Under the pieces are notes generated by a model. It worked only from the letters and a program-made list of their open reading frames with translations. It searched no databases and had not been told where the DNA came from. From Yersinia intermedia (GTDB lineage Bacteria; Pseudomonadota; Gammaproteobacteria; Enterobacterales; Enterobacteriaceae), in the NCBI RefSeq assembly GCF_900635455.1, contig NZ_LR134116.1, forward strand, positions 3,534,001-3,598,000: DNA of 64,000 bases. The letters run 5' to 3'. Position numbers and translations under genes: made by a program. Within the stretch, counting starts at the first letter, position 1. Every line of letters starts with the position of its first letter. This document shows positions 9,343 to 18,988 of the stretch, piece after piece.

Positions 9343-10446
9343 TTAGCTGACAATCATATCGTCACGATGAACCGCCACCGGGCCATATTCGTACCCGAGG
9401 ATTTCACTGATTTGTTGCGAGTGATGCCCCGCTAACATGCGCAGCGCATCGCTGTTATAGCGTGATACACCGTGGGCCAAATCCCGCCCGCCAAGATTGC
9501 GGATACGGATCACTTCACCGCGGGAGAAATCCCCTTGAACATTGCGAATACCTTTGGGCAGCAGCGAACTCCCCCGTTCCATAATGGCGGCTACAGCCCC
9601 ATCATCGATGGTGATTTCACCCGCTGGCGGCGCACCAAAAATCCAGCGTTTGCGGTTTTCCAGCGGTGTTTCCAGCGCATGGAAGCGGGTACCGACTGGT
9701 GTGCCATCGATCACATTCGCAATGACACCGGACTGACTGCCCGCCGCAATAATCACATCAATACCGGCGCGGCAGGCAACATCCGCGGCTTGCAGTTTAG
9801 TGGCCATACCGCCAGTGCCAAGGCCTGAGACGCTATCGCCAGCAATGCCGCGCAAAGCATCATCAATACCATGCACTTCGCGAATAAGCTCAGCTTCAGG
9901 ATTGTTACGCGGATCAGCCGTGTATAGCCCAGCCTGATCAGTCAATAGCAGTAGCTTATCGGCACCGGCAAGAATGGCCGCCAGTGCAGAAAGATTATCG
10001 TTATCGCCTACTTTGATTTCAGCGGTGGCGACAGCATCATTCTCATTGATTACCGGTACGATACGGTTATCCAGCAAGGCATTCATGGTGTCACGGGCAT
10101 TGAGAAAACGCTCTCGATCCTCCAAATCAGCACGGGTCAGTAACATCTGACCGATGTGGATGCCATAGATGGAAAACAGTTGTTCCCAGAGCTGAATTAA
10201 CCGGCTTTGCCCGACTGCGGCTAGCAGTTGCTTTGAGGCAATAGTGGCAGGCAATTCTGGATAACCCAAGTGTTCACGCCCGGCAGCAATCGCCCCGGAG
10301 GTGACAATAACAATACGATGACCTTTTGCGTGTTGCTGGGCACATTGGCGCACCAGTTCAACAATATGGGCACGGTTAAGACGACGGGAACCGCCGGTCA
10401 GAACACTCGTCCCCAATTTCACAACCAATGTCTGGCTGCCACTCAT
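9343..10446 (-). CDS. proB: Glutamate 5-kinase
   Basis: ProB phosphorylates glutamate with ATP, the committed and proline-inhibited step of proline synthesis. The 367-residue protein has the amino acid kinase fold ([14 protein letters not shown] at the N-terminus, [28 protein letters not shown]) followed by a C-terminal PUA domain (about 275-367). An upstream extension of 34 codons is open, but it reads through an ERIC-like repeat and does not resemble the family, so the start is the ATG at 10446. In E. coli phoE separates crl and proB; here an ERIC-like element and a terminator fill that spot. Confidence 0.96.
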   Translation of the reverse strand: MSGSQTLVVKLGTSVLTGGSRRLNRAHIVELVRQCAQQHAKGHRIVIVTSGAIAAGREHLGYPELPATIASKQLLAAVGQSRLIQLWEQLFSIYGIHIGQMLLTRADLEDRERFLNARDTMNALLDNRIVPVINENDAVATAEIKVGDNDNLSALAAILAGADKLLLLTDQAGLYTADPRNNPEAELIREVHGIDDALRGIAGDSVSGLGTGGMATKLQAADVACRAGIDVIIAAGSQSGVIANVIDGTPVGTRFHALETPLENRKRWIFGAPPAGEITIDDGAVAAIMERGSSLLPKGIRNVQGDFSRGEVIRIRNLGGRDLAHGVSRYNSDALRMLAGHHSQQISEILGYEYGPVAVHRDDMIVS

Positions 10447-10483
10447 AATTTTTCTGCCATTGGAATGAATAAAAGAAACAATA

Positions 10484-10617
10484 TATACCCAAAGTAATTG
10501 GAGTTGCAGTATGGCTGCCAGCGAACTCATCCCGATGAGCTTATTCATGTAAGATCAAACCTGATTCGGGTGAGTGAATATAACTAACAGCCCTGCGGCG
10601 CGAAGTACGAAGGGGAT
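10484..10617. repeat. ERIC-like element upstream of proB
   Basis: It begins TATACCCAAAGTAATTGGAG and ends in CGAAGTACGAAGGGGAT, with a central CCCGATGAGCTT...ATTCGGGTGAGTG inverted repeat. This is the layout of ERIC (enterobacterial repetitive intergenic consensus) sequences common in Yersinia. It lies 38 bp upstream of the proB start and may be transcribed into its leader. Confidence 0.75.
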
Positions 10618-10666
10618 GGGTCTTTGTAGCAGGCGGGAGGCATAATGCCAACAGTCAGAATGAGAA

Positions 10667-10697
10667 ATTCCCCCTTTTATTGTGCTAAAGGGGGAAT
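10667..10697 (-). terminator. Terminator of crl
   Basis: ATTCCCCCTTT (10667-10677) pairs perfectly with AAAGGGGGAAT (10687-10697), 34 bp after the crl stop. The U-tract on the minus strand is short (TTTCTC). The stem is symmetric enough to work on both strands. Confidence 0.75.
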
Positions 10698-10730
10698 ATT
10701 CTGCTTAATTAGGTATTAACAAACTGTCTT

Positions 10731-11132
10731 TTAAGCAGACAGCTTAATCGGCTGCTCGCTAAAATTCTGTGCTGGTTCCAACCTCATTTCAATTGAAGTC
10801 AACATCTCAGCAAGGCGTTTATGGAAACCACGCAGCGTGGTCTCCAGTTTCTCTTGTATTTCAGGATCTTTAATCTTTTCCGCTTTCCAATTGCCTTCTT
10901 TATTAAACAGGCCAAACTGGTAAACGTAGGTAAAATGGTCTTCTGCCGGTACCAACTCAATCCACCAGCCCCAAAACTCACGTTTCTCGGGGGCAAGCTT
11001 CACATTGACGCAAACAGCTAAACAGTCAAAGAAAAAATGGTCACTCTGGCACTGCCCTTCACGCAGATATGGTCCTAAAGCGGCAAAACGTTTCATAAGC
11101 TTACTTTTAGGATGAGCACTGGTCGACGTCAT
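10731..11132 (-). CDS. crl: Sigma-S binding protein Crl
   Basis: Crl binds the stationary-phase sigma factor RpoS and promotes assembly of its RNA polymerase holoenzyme, boosting curli and other RpoS genes at low temperature. The 133-residue protein carries the family blocks [15 protein letters not shown] (near residue 28) and [10 protein letters not shown] (near 53) and has the usual length. The ATG at 11132 follows GGAGATTTAAGA. It is monocistronic with its own terminator. Neighbours frsA, gpt and pepD are the same as in E. coli. Confidence 0.96.
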   Translation of the reverse strand: MTSTSAHPKSKLMKRFAALGPYLREGQCQSDHFFFDCLAVCVNVKLAPEKREFWGWWIELVPAEDHFTYVYQFGLFNKEGNWKAEKIKDPEIQEKLETTLRGFHKRLAEMLTSIEMRLEPAQNFSEQPIKLSA

Positions 11133-11191
11133 TCTTAAATCTCCTTATATAGACGATCCTTTTTAGCAAACTGTTAAAAATTAGCAACTCA

Positions 11192-12439
11192 TTAACGCAT
11201 TTTATCTTCTAACCACTGACTGGCTTGCAATAATGCACGGTGGAAATTGTCGTACAGCGGCGTTGATGATATAGGTAATAGCTTGCCATCCGCCGAGGAA
11301 GAACAAATTAACTTCGCCTCTTCTTTCGGGCTGAATGGATCATTTTCCCAGTACCCCGCCAACATAGGGGTTTGGCAACGCCGCCCCAGTAACCCCTGTG
11401 TTTTCAGCGAATAACTGTTCATTTCTGTTCTAAGCGTTTCATCTGCCGCATCAGCCATTCCCAATCGGCTGGCCATAACATCCATATACATATCTGGCAC
11501 CTGGCGTTGACTGTCAGCATTACACAGAAGATGATGCACAATCGGCCCGAGACATGCCACAGCACGCACCCGCTGGGGTTCTAAATACCCCAGGCGCACC
11601 GCCACGTTGGCACCGAAACGGAAACCGAAAACACTGACCCGCTGATGATCAACCCAAGGGATACCTGGTAATGCCTGCAATACTTGCTGATGCAGATAAC
11701 TGGTATCCTGCGTTAACTTCCAACGCGATGAAGCCCCCACCGATGGCATGTCCACTGTCAACATGGCTATCCCTTTCGGGGCCAGATAGTCACGGAACAA
11801 TCGATGATAGTCACTTTGCAATGTATCCAACCCACCGCACATCAATACCGTTGGGAATGGCGCACTGCCGACTGTGGGCATATGCAGGAAACCCGCCAGC
11901 GTACCGCCATCTGAAATAGCAAAATTAAGCTCTTTTAGGTTATACGGCAGATGTTCAGCGGCGGCTTCATAAGCGCGGTTTGATAACACCTCGACTTGTT
12001 CGGCCAACTCATCGCCTTTCAAATGTGGATAACCCGCAATGCTGTATAAGTTGGCCGCATTTAACCAGTATTGACCGGCATTCAATGGGTCGGTCTCTTC
12101 CATGGCTTTTTGCTGCCACAGCATCCCCTGATGGGCCCACTCATAAATCCAGTTACCATTGCGATAGCCCACTACAGTATCTAGCAGTTCGTTATCGCTG
12201 TGTTCCGCCTTTGAACAGGCAATGCGTGACAACACTTCTTCGATTTCAAGAGGATCGACACCGCGCCAGGTCCATATCAAGCGGTTGATCATCCGATACC
12301 AATGGCTGGTGGTATCACCGTCCAAAGCAGAATGCACTGTCATAGGATGGTTGCAGTGAGCATGCCGCACGAGAGTAGAGGTTTCAGGATGTTTGAATTT
12401 TGGTTTAAACAGAATTTCAGAGAGGTTGGCTTGTGCCAT
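11192..12439 (-). CDS. frsA: Alpha/beta-hydrolase FrsA (fermentation-respiration switch protein)
   Basis: A 415-residue alpha/beta hydrolase collinear with E. coli FrsA (414 aa), including [20 protein letters not shown] at the N-terminus and VLMCGGLD...[18 protein letters not shown] in the catalytic half. FrsA was first reported to bind unphosphorylated EIIA-Glc and shift pyruvate metabolism toward fermentation; esterase and decarboxylase activities have been debated. The nucleophile position reads G-F-R-F-G rather than G-x-S-x-G, as in the family, so classical serine hydrolysis is doubtful. The start is the ATG at 12439; six upstream codons are open but not conserved. Confidence 0.92.
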   Translation of the reverse strand: MAQANLSEILFKPKFKHPETSTLVRHAHCNHPMTVHSALDGDTTSHWYRMINRLIWTWRGVDPLEIEEVLSRIACSKAEHSDNELLDTVVGYRNGNWIYEWAHQGMLWQQKAMEETDPLNAGQYWLNAANLYSIAGYPHLKGDELAEQVEVLSNRAYEAAAEHLPYNLKELNFAISDGGTLAGFLHMPTVGSAPFPTVLMCGGLDTLQSDYHRLFRDYLAPKGIAMLTVDMPSVGASSRWKLTQDTSYLHQQVLQALPGIPWVDHQRVSVFGFRFGANVAVRLGYLEPQRVRAVACLGPIVHHLLCNADSQRQVPDMYMDVMASRLGMADAADETLRTEMNSYSLKTQGLLGRRCQTPMLAGYWENDPFSPKEEAKLICSSSADGKLLPISSTPLYDNFHRALLQASQWLEDKMR

Positions 12440-12526
12440 GATAACGATAGCCTCCATAAGCCGTGATTCAGGCCCGATAAGGGCTGGTCAGATGGGGTCA
12501 AGTGTACTCATACTGCGGAGAAAATG

Positions 12527-12552
12527 AAACGCCCGGAACTGACCAGGCGTTT
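12527..12552 (-). terminator. Terminator of gpt
   Basis: AAACGCC (12527-12533) and GGCGTTT (12546-12552), extended by partially paired CGG/CC bases, form a hairpin 13 bp after the gpt stop. On the minus strand CATTTTC follows. Confidence 0.7.
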
Positions 12553-12565
12553 AAAGCCAACTAAA

Positions 12566-13024
12566 TTACTTACCGCTTAAAGGAGCAACAAATGTTACTG
12601 CCATGTCCCACGGCTGCTCAATCCAGGTACCCTGAGGGATATCAACCACATAGTCATCAACTAATGGGCGACCAGCAGGTTTGGCAAAAATAGTAACAAA
12701 GTGTGCTTTCGGATACATATCACGGATAGCTTTCGCAGTACCGCCGGTATCAACCAAATCATCAATTACAATAAAGCCTTCACCGTCGCCTTCAGCACGT
12801 TTCAGGACTTTAAGATCACGTTGATTATCATGGTCATAGCTAGAAATGCAAACGGTGTCTACATAACGAATACCCAGCTCACGCGCCAGAATACCAGCCG
12901 GAACTAACCCACCACGGCTTACCGCGATGATACCTTTCCATTGCTCGGCTGGCAGTAAACGCTTTGCCAGTTTGCGGGCGTGAATTTGCAACATATCCCA
13001 GGTAACGACGTATTTTTCGCTCAT
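12566..13024 (-). CDS. gpt: Xanthine-guanine phosphoribosyltransferase
   Basis: Gpt salvages guanine, xanthine and to a lesser extent hypoxanthine to nucleotides with PRPP, at the inner face of the membrane. The 152-residue length matches E. coli. The PRPP-binding loop is [17 protein letters not shown] (near residues 82-98), and [17 protein letters not shown] forms the first loop. It is transcribed divergently from pepD across a 307-bp spacer, as in E. coli. Confidence 0.97.
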   Translation of the reverse strand: MSEKYVVTWDMLQIHARKLAKRLLPAEQWKGIIAVSRGGLVPAGILARELGIRYVDTVCISSYDHDNQRDLKVLKRAEGDGEGFIVIDDLVDTGGTAKAIRDMYPKAHFVTIFAKPAGRPLVDDYVVDIPQGTWIEQPWDMAVTFVAPLSGK

Positions 13025-13331
13025 AAAGTGTAATCCCAGCCAGTAAAGGAGTGGCTTGCCATGTATCAGAAGGGGAAAAAAGGTTGCGCGAGATTATAGT
13101 GAGCCAGCCGGATAAAAACCAGCAATTATCGGGCTAATTAATCGGATCGAATGCGGTAATTGTGCGGCGAAACGCGCGTAATGCCGATGAAAGTGATATT
13201 CTCAAACCATCTCGCCATTCCGATGGCGGTTTGTCATTACCCCTAAAATCTTTAGTCATCAACCCGATAGCATCTCTGACATCTTCATTCTGAGGTTGCC
13301 GATATGAGCATGCTGTTACAGGAGACTTACA
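13025..13331. other. 307-bp divergent promoter region gpt/pepD
   Basis: No gene. A hairpin CGCCAT-TCCG-ATGGCG with flanking AAACC/GGTTT lies near 13203-13232, on the pepD side. It may sit in the pepD leader; function unknown. Confidence 0.45.
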
Positions 13332-14792
13332 GTGTCTGAACTGTCTCAACTTTCGCCTCAGCCGTTGTGGGATATTTTCGCAAAAATCTGCTCCATCCCC
13401 CATCCGTCTTACCATGAAGAAGCGCTGGCGCAGCACATTATGACGTGGGCCAAAGAAAGAGGCCTGCACGCCGAGCGCGACCAGGTCGGTAATATCCTGC
13501 TGCGTAAACCTGCGACCAAAGGGATGGAAAACCGTAAGCCGGTGGCGCTGCAAGCCCATCTGGATATGGTGCCGCAGAAGAATAATGATACGGTACATGA
13601 CTTTACCAAAGATCCTATCCAGCCTTATATCGACGGTGAATGGGTTAAAGCCCGTGGCACAACATTAGGTGCGGATAACGGCATTGGTATGGCTTCTGCG
13701 CTGGCCGTATTGTCTGATGACAGCGTTGAACATGGCCCACTGGAAGTGCTACTGACCATGACCGAAGAAGCCGGTATGGACGGTGCATTCGGCCTGCAAC
13801 CTAACTGGCTGAAAGCCGATATTCTGATTAATACCGATTCCGAACAGGAAGGTGAAATCTATATGGGTTGTGCTGGTGGTATTGATTTCATCACCACTCT
13901 GGCCCTGAAGCGCGAAGCAGTCCCTGCAGGTTACCAAACCCTGAAATTGACCTTAAAAGGCCTTAAAGGCGGTCACTCAGGTGCGGATATCCATTTAGGT
14001 TTAGGCAATGCTAACAAGTTGCTGGCCCGCTTCCTGTTCGAACACGCAACAGATCTGGATCTGCGCGTATTGGATCTCAATGGCGGCACATTACGTAACG
14101 CTATCCCGCGCGAGGGGTCGGTGATCCTGGCGGTTAGTGCAGATAAAGTCGATCAATTAAAAAGCCTGAGTCAGGCGTATCTGGCAACGTTGAAAAACGA
14201 ACTGGCTGCGGTGGAAAAAAATCTGGCACTCCTGCTTGAGCCAGTATCTACTGATGTAAAAGCGCTGACTCAAGACACACAGCAACGTTTAGTGGCATTG
14301 CTGAATGCTACGCCAAACGGTGTAATTCGCATGAGCGATGCCGTTAAAGGCGTGGTTGAGACCTCACTGAATGTGGGTGTGGTTACCATGAATGAGAACG
14401 AAGCAGAAATCATCTGCCTGATTCGCTCCCTGATCGACAGTGGCAAAGATTACGTGGTGAGCATGCTGACGGCAATTGGTCAATTAGCTGGCGCACAAAC
14501 GCTACCGAAAGGCGGTTACCCTGGCTGGCAGCCGGATCCAACCTCTCCTGTCATGGCATTGGTGCGGGAAACCTACCAAAAACTGTTCAACAAAACACCG
14601 AACATCATGGTTATCCACGCCGGTCTGGAGTGTGGTTTATTCAAAAAACCTTACCCGGATATGGATATGGTGTCGATTGGGCCAACCATGACCGGCCCAC
14701 ATTCACCGGATGAACAAGTTCATATCGAAAGCGTTGGTCAATATTGGCAGTTGCTGACCGCACTGCTAAAAGCCATTCCAGAACGGGCATAA
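13332..14792 (+). CDS. pepD: Cytosolic non-specific dipeptidase (aminoacyl-histidine dipeptidase)
   Basis: PepD is a di-zinc M20 peptidase that hydrolyses a wide range of dipeptides including carnosine. The 486-residue protein shows the metal ligands in order: QAHLDMV (near residue 78), LGADNGIG (near 118), MTEEAGMDG (near 148), NTDSEQEGE (near 172) and HAGLECGLF near the C-terminus. The start is GTG at 13332 within GTGTCTGAACTG, giving the same N-terminus (MSELSQLSPQPLWDIF) as E. coli. It is monocistronic, ending at a strong terminator. Confidence 0.97.
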   Translation: MSELSQLSPQPLWDIFAKICSIPHPSYHEEALAQHIMTWAKERGLHAERDQVGNILLRKPATKGMENRKPVALQAHLDMVPQKNNDTVHDFTKDPIQPYIDGEWVKARGTTLGADNGIGMASALAVLSDDSVEHGPLEVLLTMTEEAGMDGAFGLQPNWLKADILINTDSEQEGEIYMGCAGGIDFITTLALKREAVPAGYQTLKLTLKGLKGGHSGADIHLGLGNANKLLARFLFEHATDLDLRVLDLNGGTLRNAIPREGSVILAVSADKVDQLKSLSQAYLATLKNELAAVEKNLALLLEPVSTDVKALTQDTQQRLVALLNATPNGVIRMSDAVKGVVETSLNVGVVTMNENEAEIICLIRSLIDSGKDYVVSMLTAIGQLAGAQTLPKGGYPGWQPDPTSPVMALVRETYQKLFNKTPNIMVIHAGLECGLFKKPYPDMDMVSIGPTMTGPHSPDEQVHIESVGQYWQLLTALLKAIPERA

Positions 14793-14818
14793 ACAACGCT
14801 GATTGATCTTTAGATGAT

Positions 14819-14847
14819 AACGGCGGCGCTTTGGCCCGCCGTTTTTT
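14819..14847 (+). terminator. Terminator of pepD
   Basis: CGGCGG (14821-14826) pairs with CCGCCG (14836-14841), followed by TTTTTTATT. It also separates the convergent dinB. Confidence 0.88.
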
Positions 14848-14857
14848 ATTGATCGCA

Positions 14858-15916
14858 TTATTCCCAACTAAGCAGTAATTGCCGTTCAAGTTGTGGGTCC
14901 AGTAAAGTGACATGTAGCCCAACCAAACGTACTCCCCGCCCGGTACGCCGTTCATTCCATGCCGTGCGCGCCACTTGCAGCAAATCGGCCTTATTCAGTT
15001 CTGGCCAAACATGCTCCTGTGTAGTTTGTTGAAAATCATGAAATTTCAACTTAACGCCCTGACGTGCGATATGCAGATCCGGCCTCACTTTGCGTAATCG
15101 AGTTTCCAGTTCAATATAAAGCTGATCAATCAATGCCTCACAACTTTCCCAATCATGAATATCTTCCGCCAGCGTTCTTTCAACACCGACCGATTTACGC
15201 AATCTGTCCGGGGATATTTCACGCTCATCAATACCGTGGCTACGCTCCCACAGCACATGACCGAATTTGCCAAAACGCTTTAATAATTCAGCTTGCGGAT
15301 AATTTTGCACATCACCGCAGGTAACCAACCCGAGTTCTTGTAAACGCTTAGCGGTCACTTTCCCCACGCCAGGGATCTTACTCAGCGGCAAATCATGCAA
15401 GAAAGGCTGAATCTGATTAGGGGTGATGACATATTGACCATTAGGTTTATTCAGATCTGAAGCGATTTTGGCCAGAAACTTTATCGGGGCAATACCGGCG
15501 GAAGCGGTCAGACTCAGTTCATCAAAAATGGCTTGACGGATTTCCTGAGCAATTAAAGTGGCAGAACCACTGCATGCAGTGCAATCAGAAACATCCAGAT
15601 AGGCCTCATCCAGCGAGAGCGGCTCAATCAGCGGGGTATAACGAGCGAAAATTTCACGGATATGCAGTGACGCCTCTTTATAGGCTGCCATTCTGCCAGG
15701 GATAACTTTAAGCTGTGGACAAAGTTTAAGTGCCATCGCCGTTGGCATAGCACTACGAACACCATAACGCCTGGCAGGGTAATTGGCCGTACTGATCACT
15801 CCACGCCGATCGCGACTGCCACCAATCGCGATGGGAATATCACGCAAACTGGGATCGTCGCGCATTTCCACTGCCGCGAAGAAGCAATCCATATCGACAT
15901 GAATAATCTTACGCAT
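14858..15916 (-). CDS. dinB: DNA polymerase IV (Y family)
   Basis: Pol IV is the error-prone translesion polymerase of the SOS response. The 352-residue protein has the catalytic carboxylates in [11 protein letters not shown] (residues 6-15) and [11 protein letters not shown] (near 103), tandem helix-hairpin-helix [12 protein letters not shown], the little-finger domain, and a C-terminal QLLLSW stretch corresponding to the beta-clamp motif (QLVLGL in E. coli). The start is the ATG at 15916, matching the universal [13 protein letters not shown]; five upstream codons are open but not conserved. A perfect LexA box lies 24 bp upstream. Confidence 0.97.
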   Translation of the reverse strand: MRKIIHVDMDCFFAAVEMRDDPSLRDIPIAIGGSRDRRGVISTANYPARRYGVRSAMPTAMALKLCPQLKVIPGRMAAYKEASLHIREIFARYTPLIEPLSLDEAYLDVSDCTACSGSATLIAQEIRQAIFDELSLTASAGIAPIKFLAKIASDLNKPNGQYVITPNQIQPFLHDLPLSKIPGVGKVTAKRLQELGLVTCGDVQNYPQAELLKRFGKFGHVLWERSHGIDEREISPDRLRKSVGVERTLAEDIHDWESCEALIDQLYIELETRLRKVRPDLHIARQGVKLKFHDFQQTTQEHVWPELNKADLLQVARTAWNERRTGRGVRLVGLHVTLLDPQLERQLLLSWE

Positions 15917-15939
15917 GTTATCTTTCCCCAACCAAACTA

Positions 15940-15955
15940 CTGTATAAGAATACAG
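15940..15955 (-). promoter_or_regulatory. LexA (SOS) box of dinB
   Basis: CTGT-ATAAGAAT-ACAG matches the consensus CTGT-N8-ACAG exactly and lies 24 bp before the dinB start codon. SOS control of dinB is well established in enterobacteria. Confidence 0.93.
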
Positions 15956-16023
15956 TTAAATCAGGAAAATTCAAGATTATCCTAATCCTCAGCCACGCAG
16001 CTTTTCTTGAGAGCCGAACGCAA

Positions 16024-16043
16024 CGGCTGCCTACAGGCAACCG
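16024..16043 (-). terminator. Possible terminator hairpin of ddlA
   Basis: CGGCTGCC (16024-16031) and GGCAACCG (16036-16043) form an 8-bp stem including one G-T pair around a TACA loop, 23 bp past the ddlA stop. No T-tract follows, so factor-independent termination is doubtful. Confidence 0.4.
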
Positions 16044-16066
16044 ATGGGTTCAACCACAATATTCAT

Positions 16067-17173
16067 TTAGCGGTCGCTAAAAATAGAACTCTTCAATGAC
16101 TTATCTTGCTGATGGCGCTCTAACGCCAGCTCAATCAGTGTTGTGATCAGCTCGGTAGAACCTACGCCCGTAGCGCGCCAGAGTTTGGGGTACATATTGA
16201 TGTTGGTGAAACCAGGCAGTGTATTGATTTCATTTATAATAACTGTATTTTCTGGCGTTAAAAAGACATCTACCCGTGCCAGACCACGGCATTCAAGTGT
16301 ACGAAACGCGGCTAATGCTACTGCGCGAATATGGTCGCTGGCTGCACTGTCTATCACCGCAGGGATAACCACCTGAGCACCGGTTTCATTAATATACTTG
16401 GTATCGTAGGAGTAAAATTCATCACTGACGACCACTTCACCACACAGGCTAGCTCGAGGGTTATCATTACCCAGTACCGCACATTCAATCTCACGCCCGA
16501 CAATCGCGGATTCAACCAATACCTTATGGTCAAAATCAAACGCGAGCGTAACAGCCTGCTGGTATTCAGCCGCATTGCGTACTTTACTCACCCCAACCGA
16601 GGAGCCTTGATTTGCCGGTTTGATAAAGAGGGGTAAACCAAGTTTTGCCGTCATCTGCTCAAAACTGTAATTATCTTTATTTGCTCGCGTCAGTGTAATG
16701 AAGGGGGCGATATTCAACCCGGCATCACGCAGTAGCCGCTTGGCGATATCTTTATCCATGCTCACTGCAGACCCCACCACACCAGAGCCAACGAAGGGGA
16801 TATTTGCCATACGCAGCAAGCCTTGCAAGGAACCATCCTCCCCTAACGTACCGTGTACTATAGGGAAAATGACATCCAGTTGCGCCAATGCAGTAGCATT
16901 ATCCGCAGCGATAAGCTGCTGCTGCTCTTGACCGGGAATCAACGCTACATTTTTGTTTGAGTGGTTCAGGGAGATCAACGCCGGGTTCTCTGCATTTAAC
17001 AAATAGCTGGACGCATCGTTAACATGCCATTCCCCCTGCTTATCAATACCTAGCAGCGTGACATCAAATTTTTCTTTATCAATCGCCTCTACGATGTTTT
17101 TGGCCGACTGTAACGACACTTCATGCTCTGCCGATTTACCACCAAAAATTACACCAACTCGCAATTTCGACAC
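16067..17173 (-). CDS. ddlA: D-alanine--D-alanine ligase A
   Basis: Joins two D-alanines with ATP for the peptidoglycan precursor. The 368-residue ATP-grasp protein begins [26 protein letters not shown] and has [18 protein letters not shown] (ATP loop), VEREIE-like [11 protein letters not shown], and the Mg-binding [11 protein letters not shown] near the C-terminus. The start is assigned to a GTG at 17173, six bases after AAGGAA, which gives the family N-terminus; nine more upstream codons are open from another GTG. The sequence groups with DdlA rather than the shorter DdlB of the cell-division cluster. It is monocistronic. Confidence 0.95.
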   Translation of the reverse strand: MSKLRVGVIFGGKSAEHEVSLQSAKNIVEAIDKEKFDVTLLGIDKQGEWHVNDASSYLLNAENPALISLNHSNKNVALIPGQEQQQLIAADNATALAQLDVIFPIVHGTLGEDGSLQGLLRMANIPFVGSGVVGSAVSMDKDIAKRLLRDAGLNIAPFITLTRANKDNYSFEQMTAKLGLPLFIKPANQGSSVGVSKVRNAAEYQQAVTLAFDFDHKVLVESAIVGREIECAVLGNDNPRASLCGEVVVSDEFYSYDTKYINETGAQVVIPAVIDSAASDHIRAVALAAFRTLECRGLARVDVFLTPENTVIINEINTLPGFTNINMYPKLWRATGVGSTELITTLIELALERHQQDKSLKSSIFSDR

Positions 17174-17593
17174 ACAACATTCCTTCTTAAGACCTGGCAC
17201 TTAAAGGTGCAACAACCCAGTGAAATATCACATCACACTAATACAACTTTTACCTGCTTAACTAATGGTTTTTATGATTTATGCAGAATTTTCTCATCCC
17301 GCGATAGGTGATAAATATCCTCAATATCAGTATGCAATTCTATCGTTGAGCAATTCTGCTCTGCGCGTATTCGAATCAGATAGCCATACCGTAAAGTCAT
17401 AATTATCCTAATCAAAACACCAACTAATTACGTATATAACAGAATTGAATACTGTTATTGGCTTTTTTTAGAATTTTGTCATTTATTTTAATAAAAAATC
17501 ATTAAATTCGAAAAGGTCGAAAAAATGTTAGTGATATGATTAACTCTCACCTTATAAAATTCATTATTAGATAATGAATGGAAACTATATATT
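17174..17593. other. 420-bp AT-rich divergent spacer ddlA / GDPD-like gene
   Basis: No credible gene; the short plus-strand frame at 17123 overlaps ddlA and lacks a ribosome site. The half nearest the GDPD-like gene is very AT-rich (for example 17450-17590), typical of a promoter region under H-NS influence, which is inference. Confidence 0.5.
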
Positions 17594-18532
17594 ATGCGAA
17601 ATTATATAATGGCCACCCTACTTCTTTCCGCTACTTTTATTGTTAATGCTCAATCCGTTACGGTTTCATCACCACAGATTATTGCTCATCGTGCAGGAAC
17701 GGCAGATGCGCCAGAAAATACCTTACTGGCTATCGATAAAGCGCTATCTAATGGTGTTGATGCTATATGGATTACATTACAATTATCTAAAGATAATATC
17801 CCAGTATTATATCGCCCTTCAGACCTCAAAGAACTAACTGATAAGTCCGGGGCGGTTTCTAGTTATACAGCTCAACAACTCGCTAAAGTGGATGCGAGTG
17901 TTGCCTATAACAAGAAACATCATATCCAGCCTAAAACTGACTCACGCACCAATATTCCCACACTTGATGAGGTGCTGAAAAAATATCCTGATACGACATT
18001 CTATCTGGACATTAAGTCACCAGATGCCAACCCGTTAACCTTTGCCAAAGCCCTAAAAGAGACGCTTACCGCAAGCACTAAGGGAGAAAAAGATCGCTTC
18101 GCACGTACCCGGGTTTACTCTACAGATGATAACTATCTGAAAGCACTGGATACCGTCAATGCAGACAGCGATGCCTCGCATAAAATCAAGCGTTTTGAAA
18201 GCCGCAACTTTACCCGTACTCAATTAGCTAATATTACGATGGATCATAAATGTGAATTACCAGCAGATAATACAGAACGTTGGTATGGTTTAGAGTTACA
18301 TCGCAAAGTACAAGTGGTAGAAAAATACACGTTGGGCGAAGGGCGTTCTGACGCCGTATTAAGTTGGGATAAAGAGGCGATGGATTGCTTTAGAAAAAAT
18401 ACCAATGCACATATTATTTTCTTCGGCATTAATACTCCTGAAGATTATAAAAAAGCCAAAGAATTACAGGTAAATGGCGTCATGGTTGATTCTCCTGCAC
18501 TTTTTAAAAATATAGTGAGTAAGAATAAATAA
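17594..18532 (+). CDS. Secreted glycerophosphodiesterase-like protein with altered active site
   Basis: A 312-residue protein with a signal peptide (MRNYIMATLLLSATFIVNAQS, cleavage near residue 20) and a GDPD-type TIM barrel: IAHRAGTADAPENTLLAID (near 31-49) is the canonical first catalytic block. The next block reads AIWITLQLSKDNIPVLYRPSDL, where UgpQ has IEFDAKLSKD and LLHDD. Thus the metal-binding E-x-D became W-x-T and the second catalytic His became Arg; the later metal Glu is Asp (FYLDIK). It may be a non-canonical hydrolase or a binding protein in the periplasm. It lies alone between ddlA and the nqr cluster and is AT-rich. Fold is confident; activity is unknown. Confidence 0.8.
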   Translation: MRNYIMATLLLSATFIVNAQSVTVSSPQIIAHRAGTADAPENTLLAIDKALSNGVDAIWITLQLSKDNIPVLYRPSDLKELTDKSGAVSSYTAQQLAKVDASVAYNKKHHIQPKTDSRTNIPTLDEVLKKYPDTTFYLDIKSPDANPLTFAKALKETLTASTKGEKDRFARTRVYSTDDNYLKALDTVNADSDASHKIKRFESRNFTRTQLANITMDHKCELPADNTERWYGLELHRKVQVVEKYTLGEGRSDAVLSWDKEAMDCFRKNTNAHIIFFGINTPEDYKKAKELQVNGVMVDSPALFKNIVSKNK

Positions 18533-18633
18533 GTAAAAATCGACCACCGTGATATGGCGCTAATCAGAAAATGGAACAACAGCCTTATCACCGTAAATTG
18601 ACATACCAAAAACAGCATTAAAGTGTAAATATA

Positions 18634-18668
18634 AACCCCCCAGTCAATACTGAGTTGGCTGGGGGGTT
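18634..18668. terminator. Strong bidirectional terminator
   Basis: AACCCCCCAG (18634-18643) pairs with CTGGGGGGTT (18659-18668) between the convergent GDPD-like gene and nqrM. TTCTGTC follows on the plus strand and TATATTTACAC on the minus strand. Confidence 0.75.
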
Positions 18669-18749
18669 CTGTCTAAATTTGTGTGTCATGCCTATACAAT
18701 TTTTATACACAACTCTCTATATTGGTCGTATCGTAATCTATAACACACC

Positions 18750-18977
18750 TTATAAAATACGATATTGATCCAATTTCTTCTGCCGAGCAGCTTCCTTAGC
18801 CAAGCGTTTCTTACGTGAGTCACAAGGCTCAGGGCAGTCACATACTTTTTCCATCCCCAAAGCCCCAATTCCTCCGCAACTGCCCTGCAAGGTTTTACGC
18901 TTTACGATATAACCTAACGACATCCCGCCGATGACCAATAGAAAAAAGACAAAGGATGCGATAAAAACTGTCAACAT
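18750..18977 (-). CDS. nqrM: Na+-NQR maturation protein NqrM
   Basis: A 75-residue membrane protein (formerly DUF539): one N-terminal transmembrane helix (about residues 3-26) followed by a cysteine cluster GSCGGIGALGMEKVCDCPEPC. NqrM is needed to assemble the iron centre of Na+-NQR held between NqrD and NqrE; the cysteines probably handle iron. The ATG at 18977 follows AGGAGAGG by four bases; an upstream TTG frame overlapping apbE is unlikely. It is the last gene of the nqr operon, 11 bp after apbE. Confidence 0.93.
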   Translation of the reverse strand: MLTVFIASFVFFLLVIGGMSLGYIVKRKTLQGSCGGIGALGMEKVCDCPEPCDSRKKRLAKEAARQKKLDQYRIL

Positions 18978-18988
18978 ATCCTCTCCTA

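Noticed and set aside
10447..10548. Upstream extension of proB by 34 codons
   Set aside because: It reads through an ERIC-like repeat and does not match the conserved ProB N-terminus, which begins at the ATG at 10446.
13134..13598. 154-codon minus-strand frame overlapping the pepD start
   Set aside because: It lies antisense to a strongly supported gene, has no ribosome site and resembles no family.
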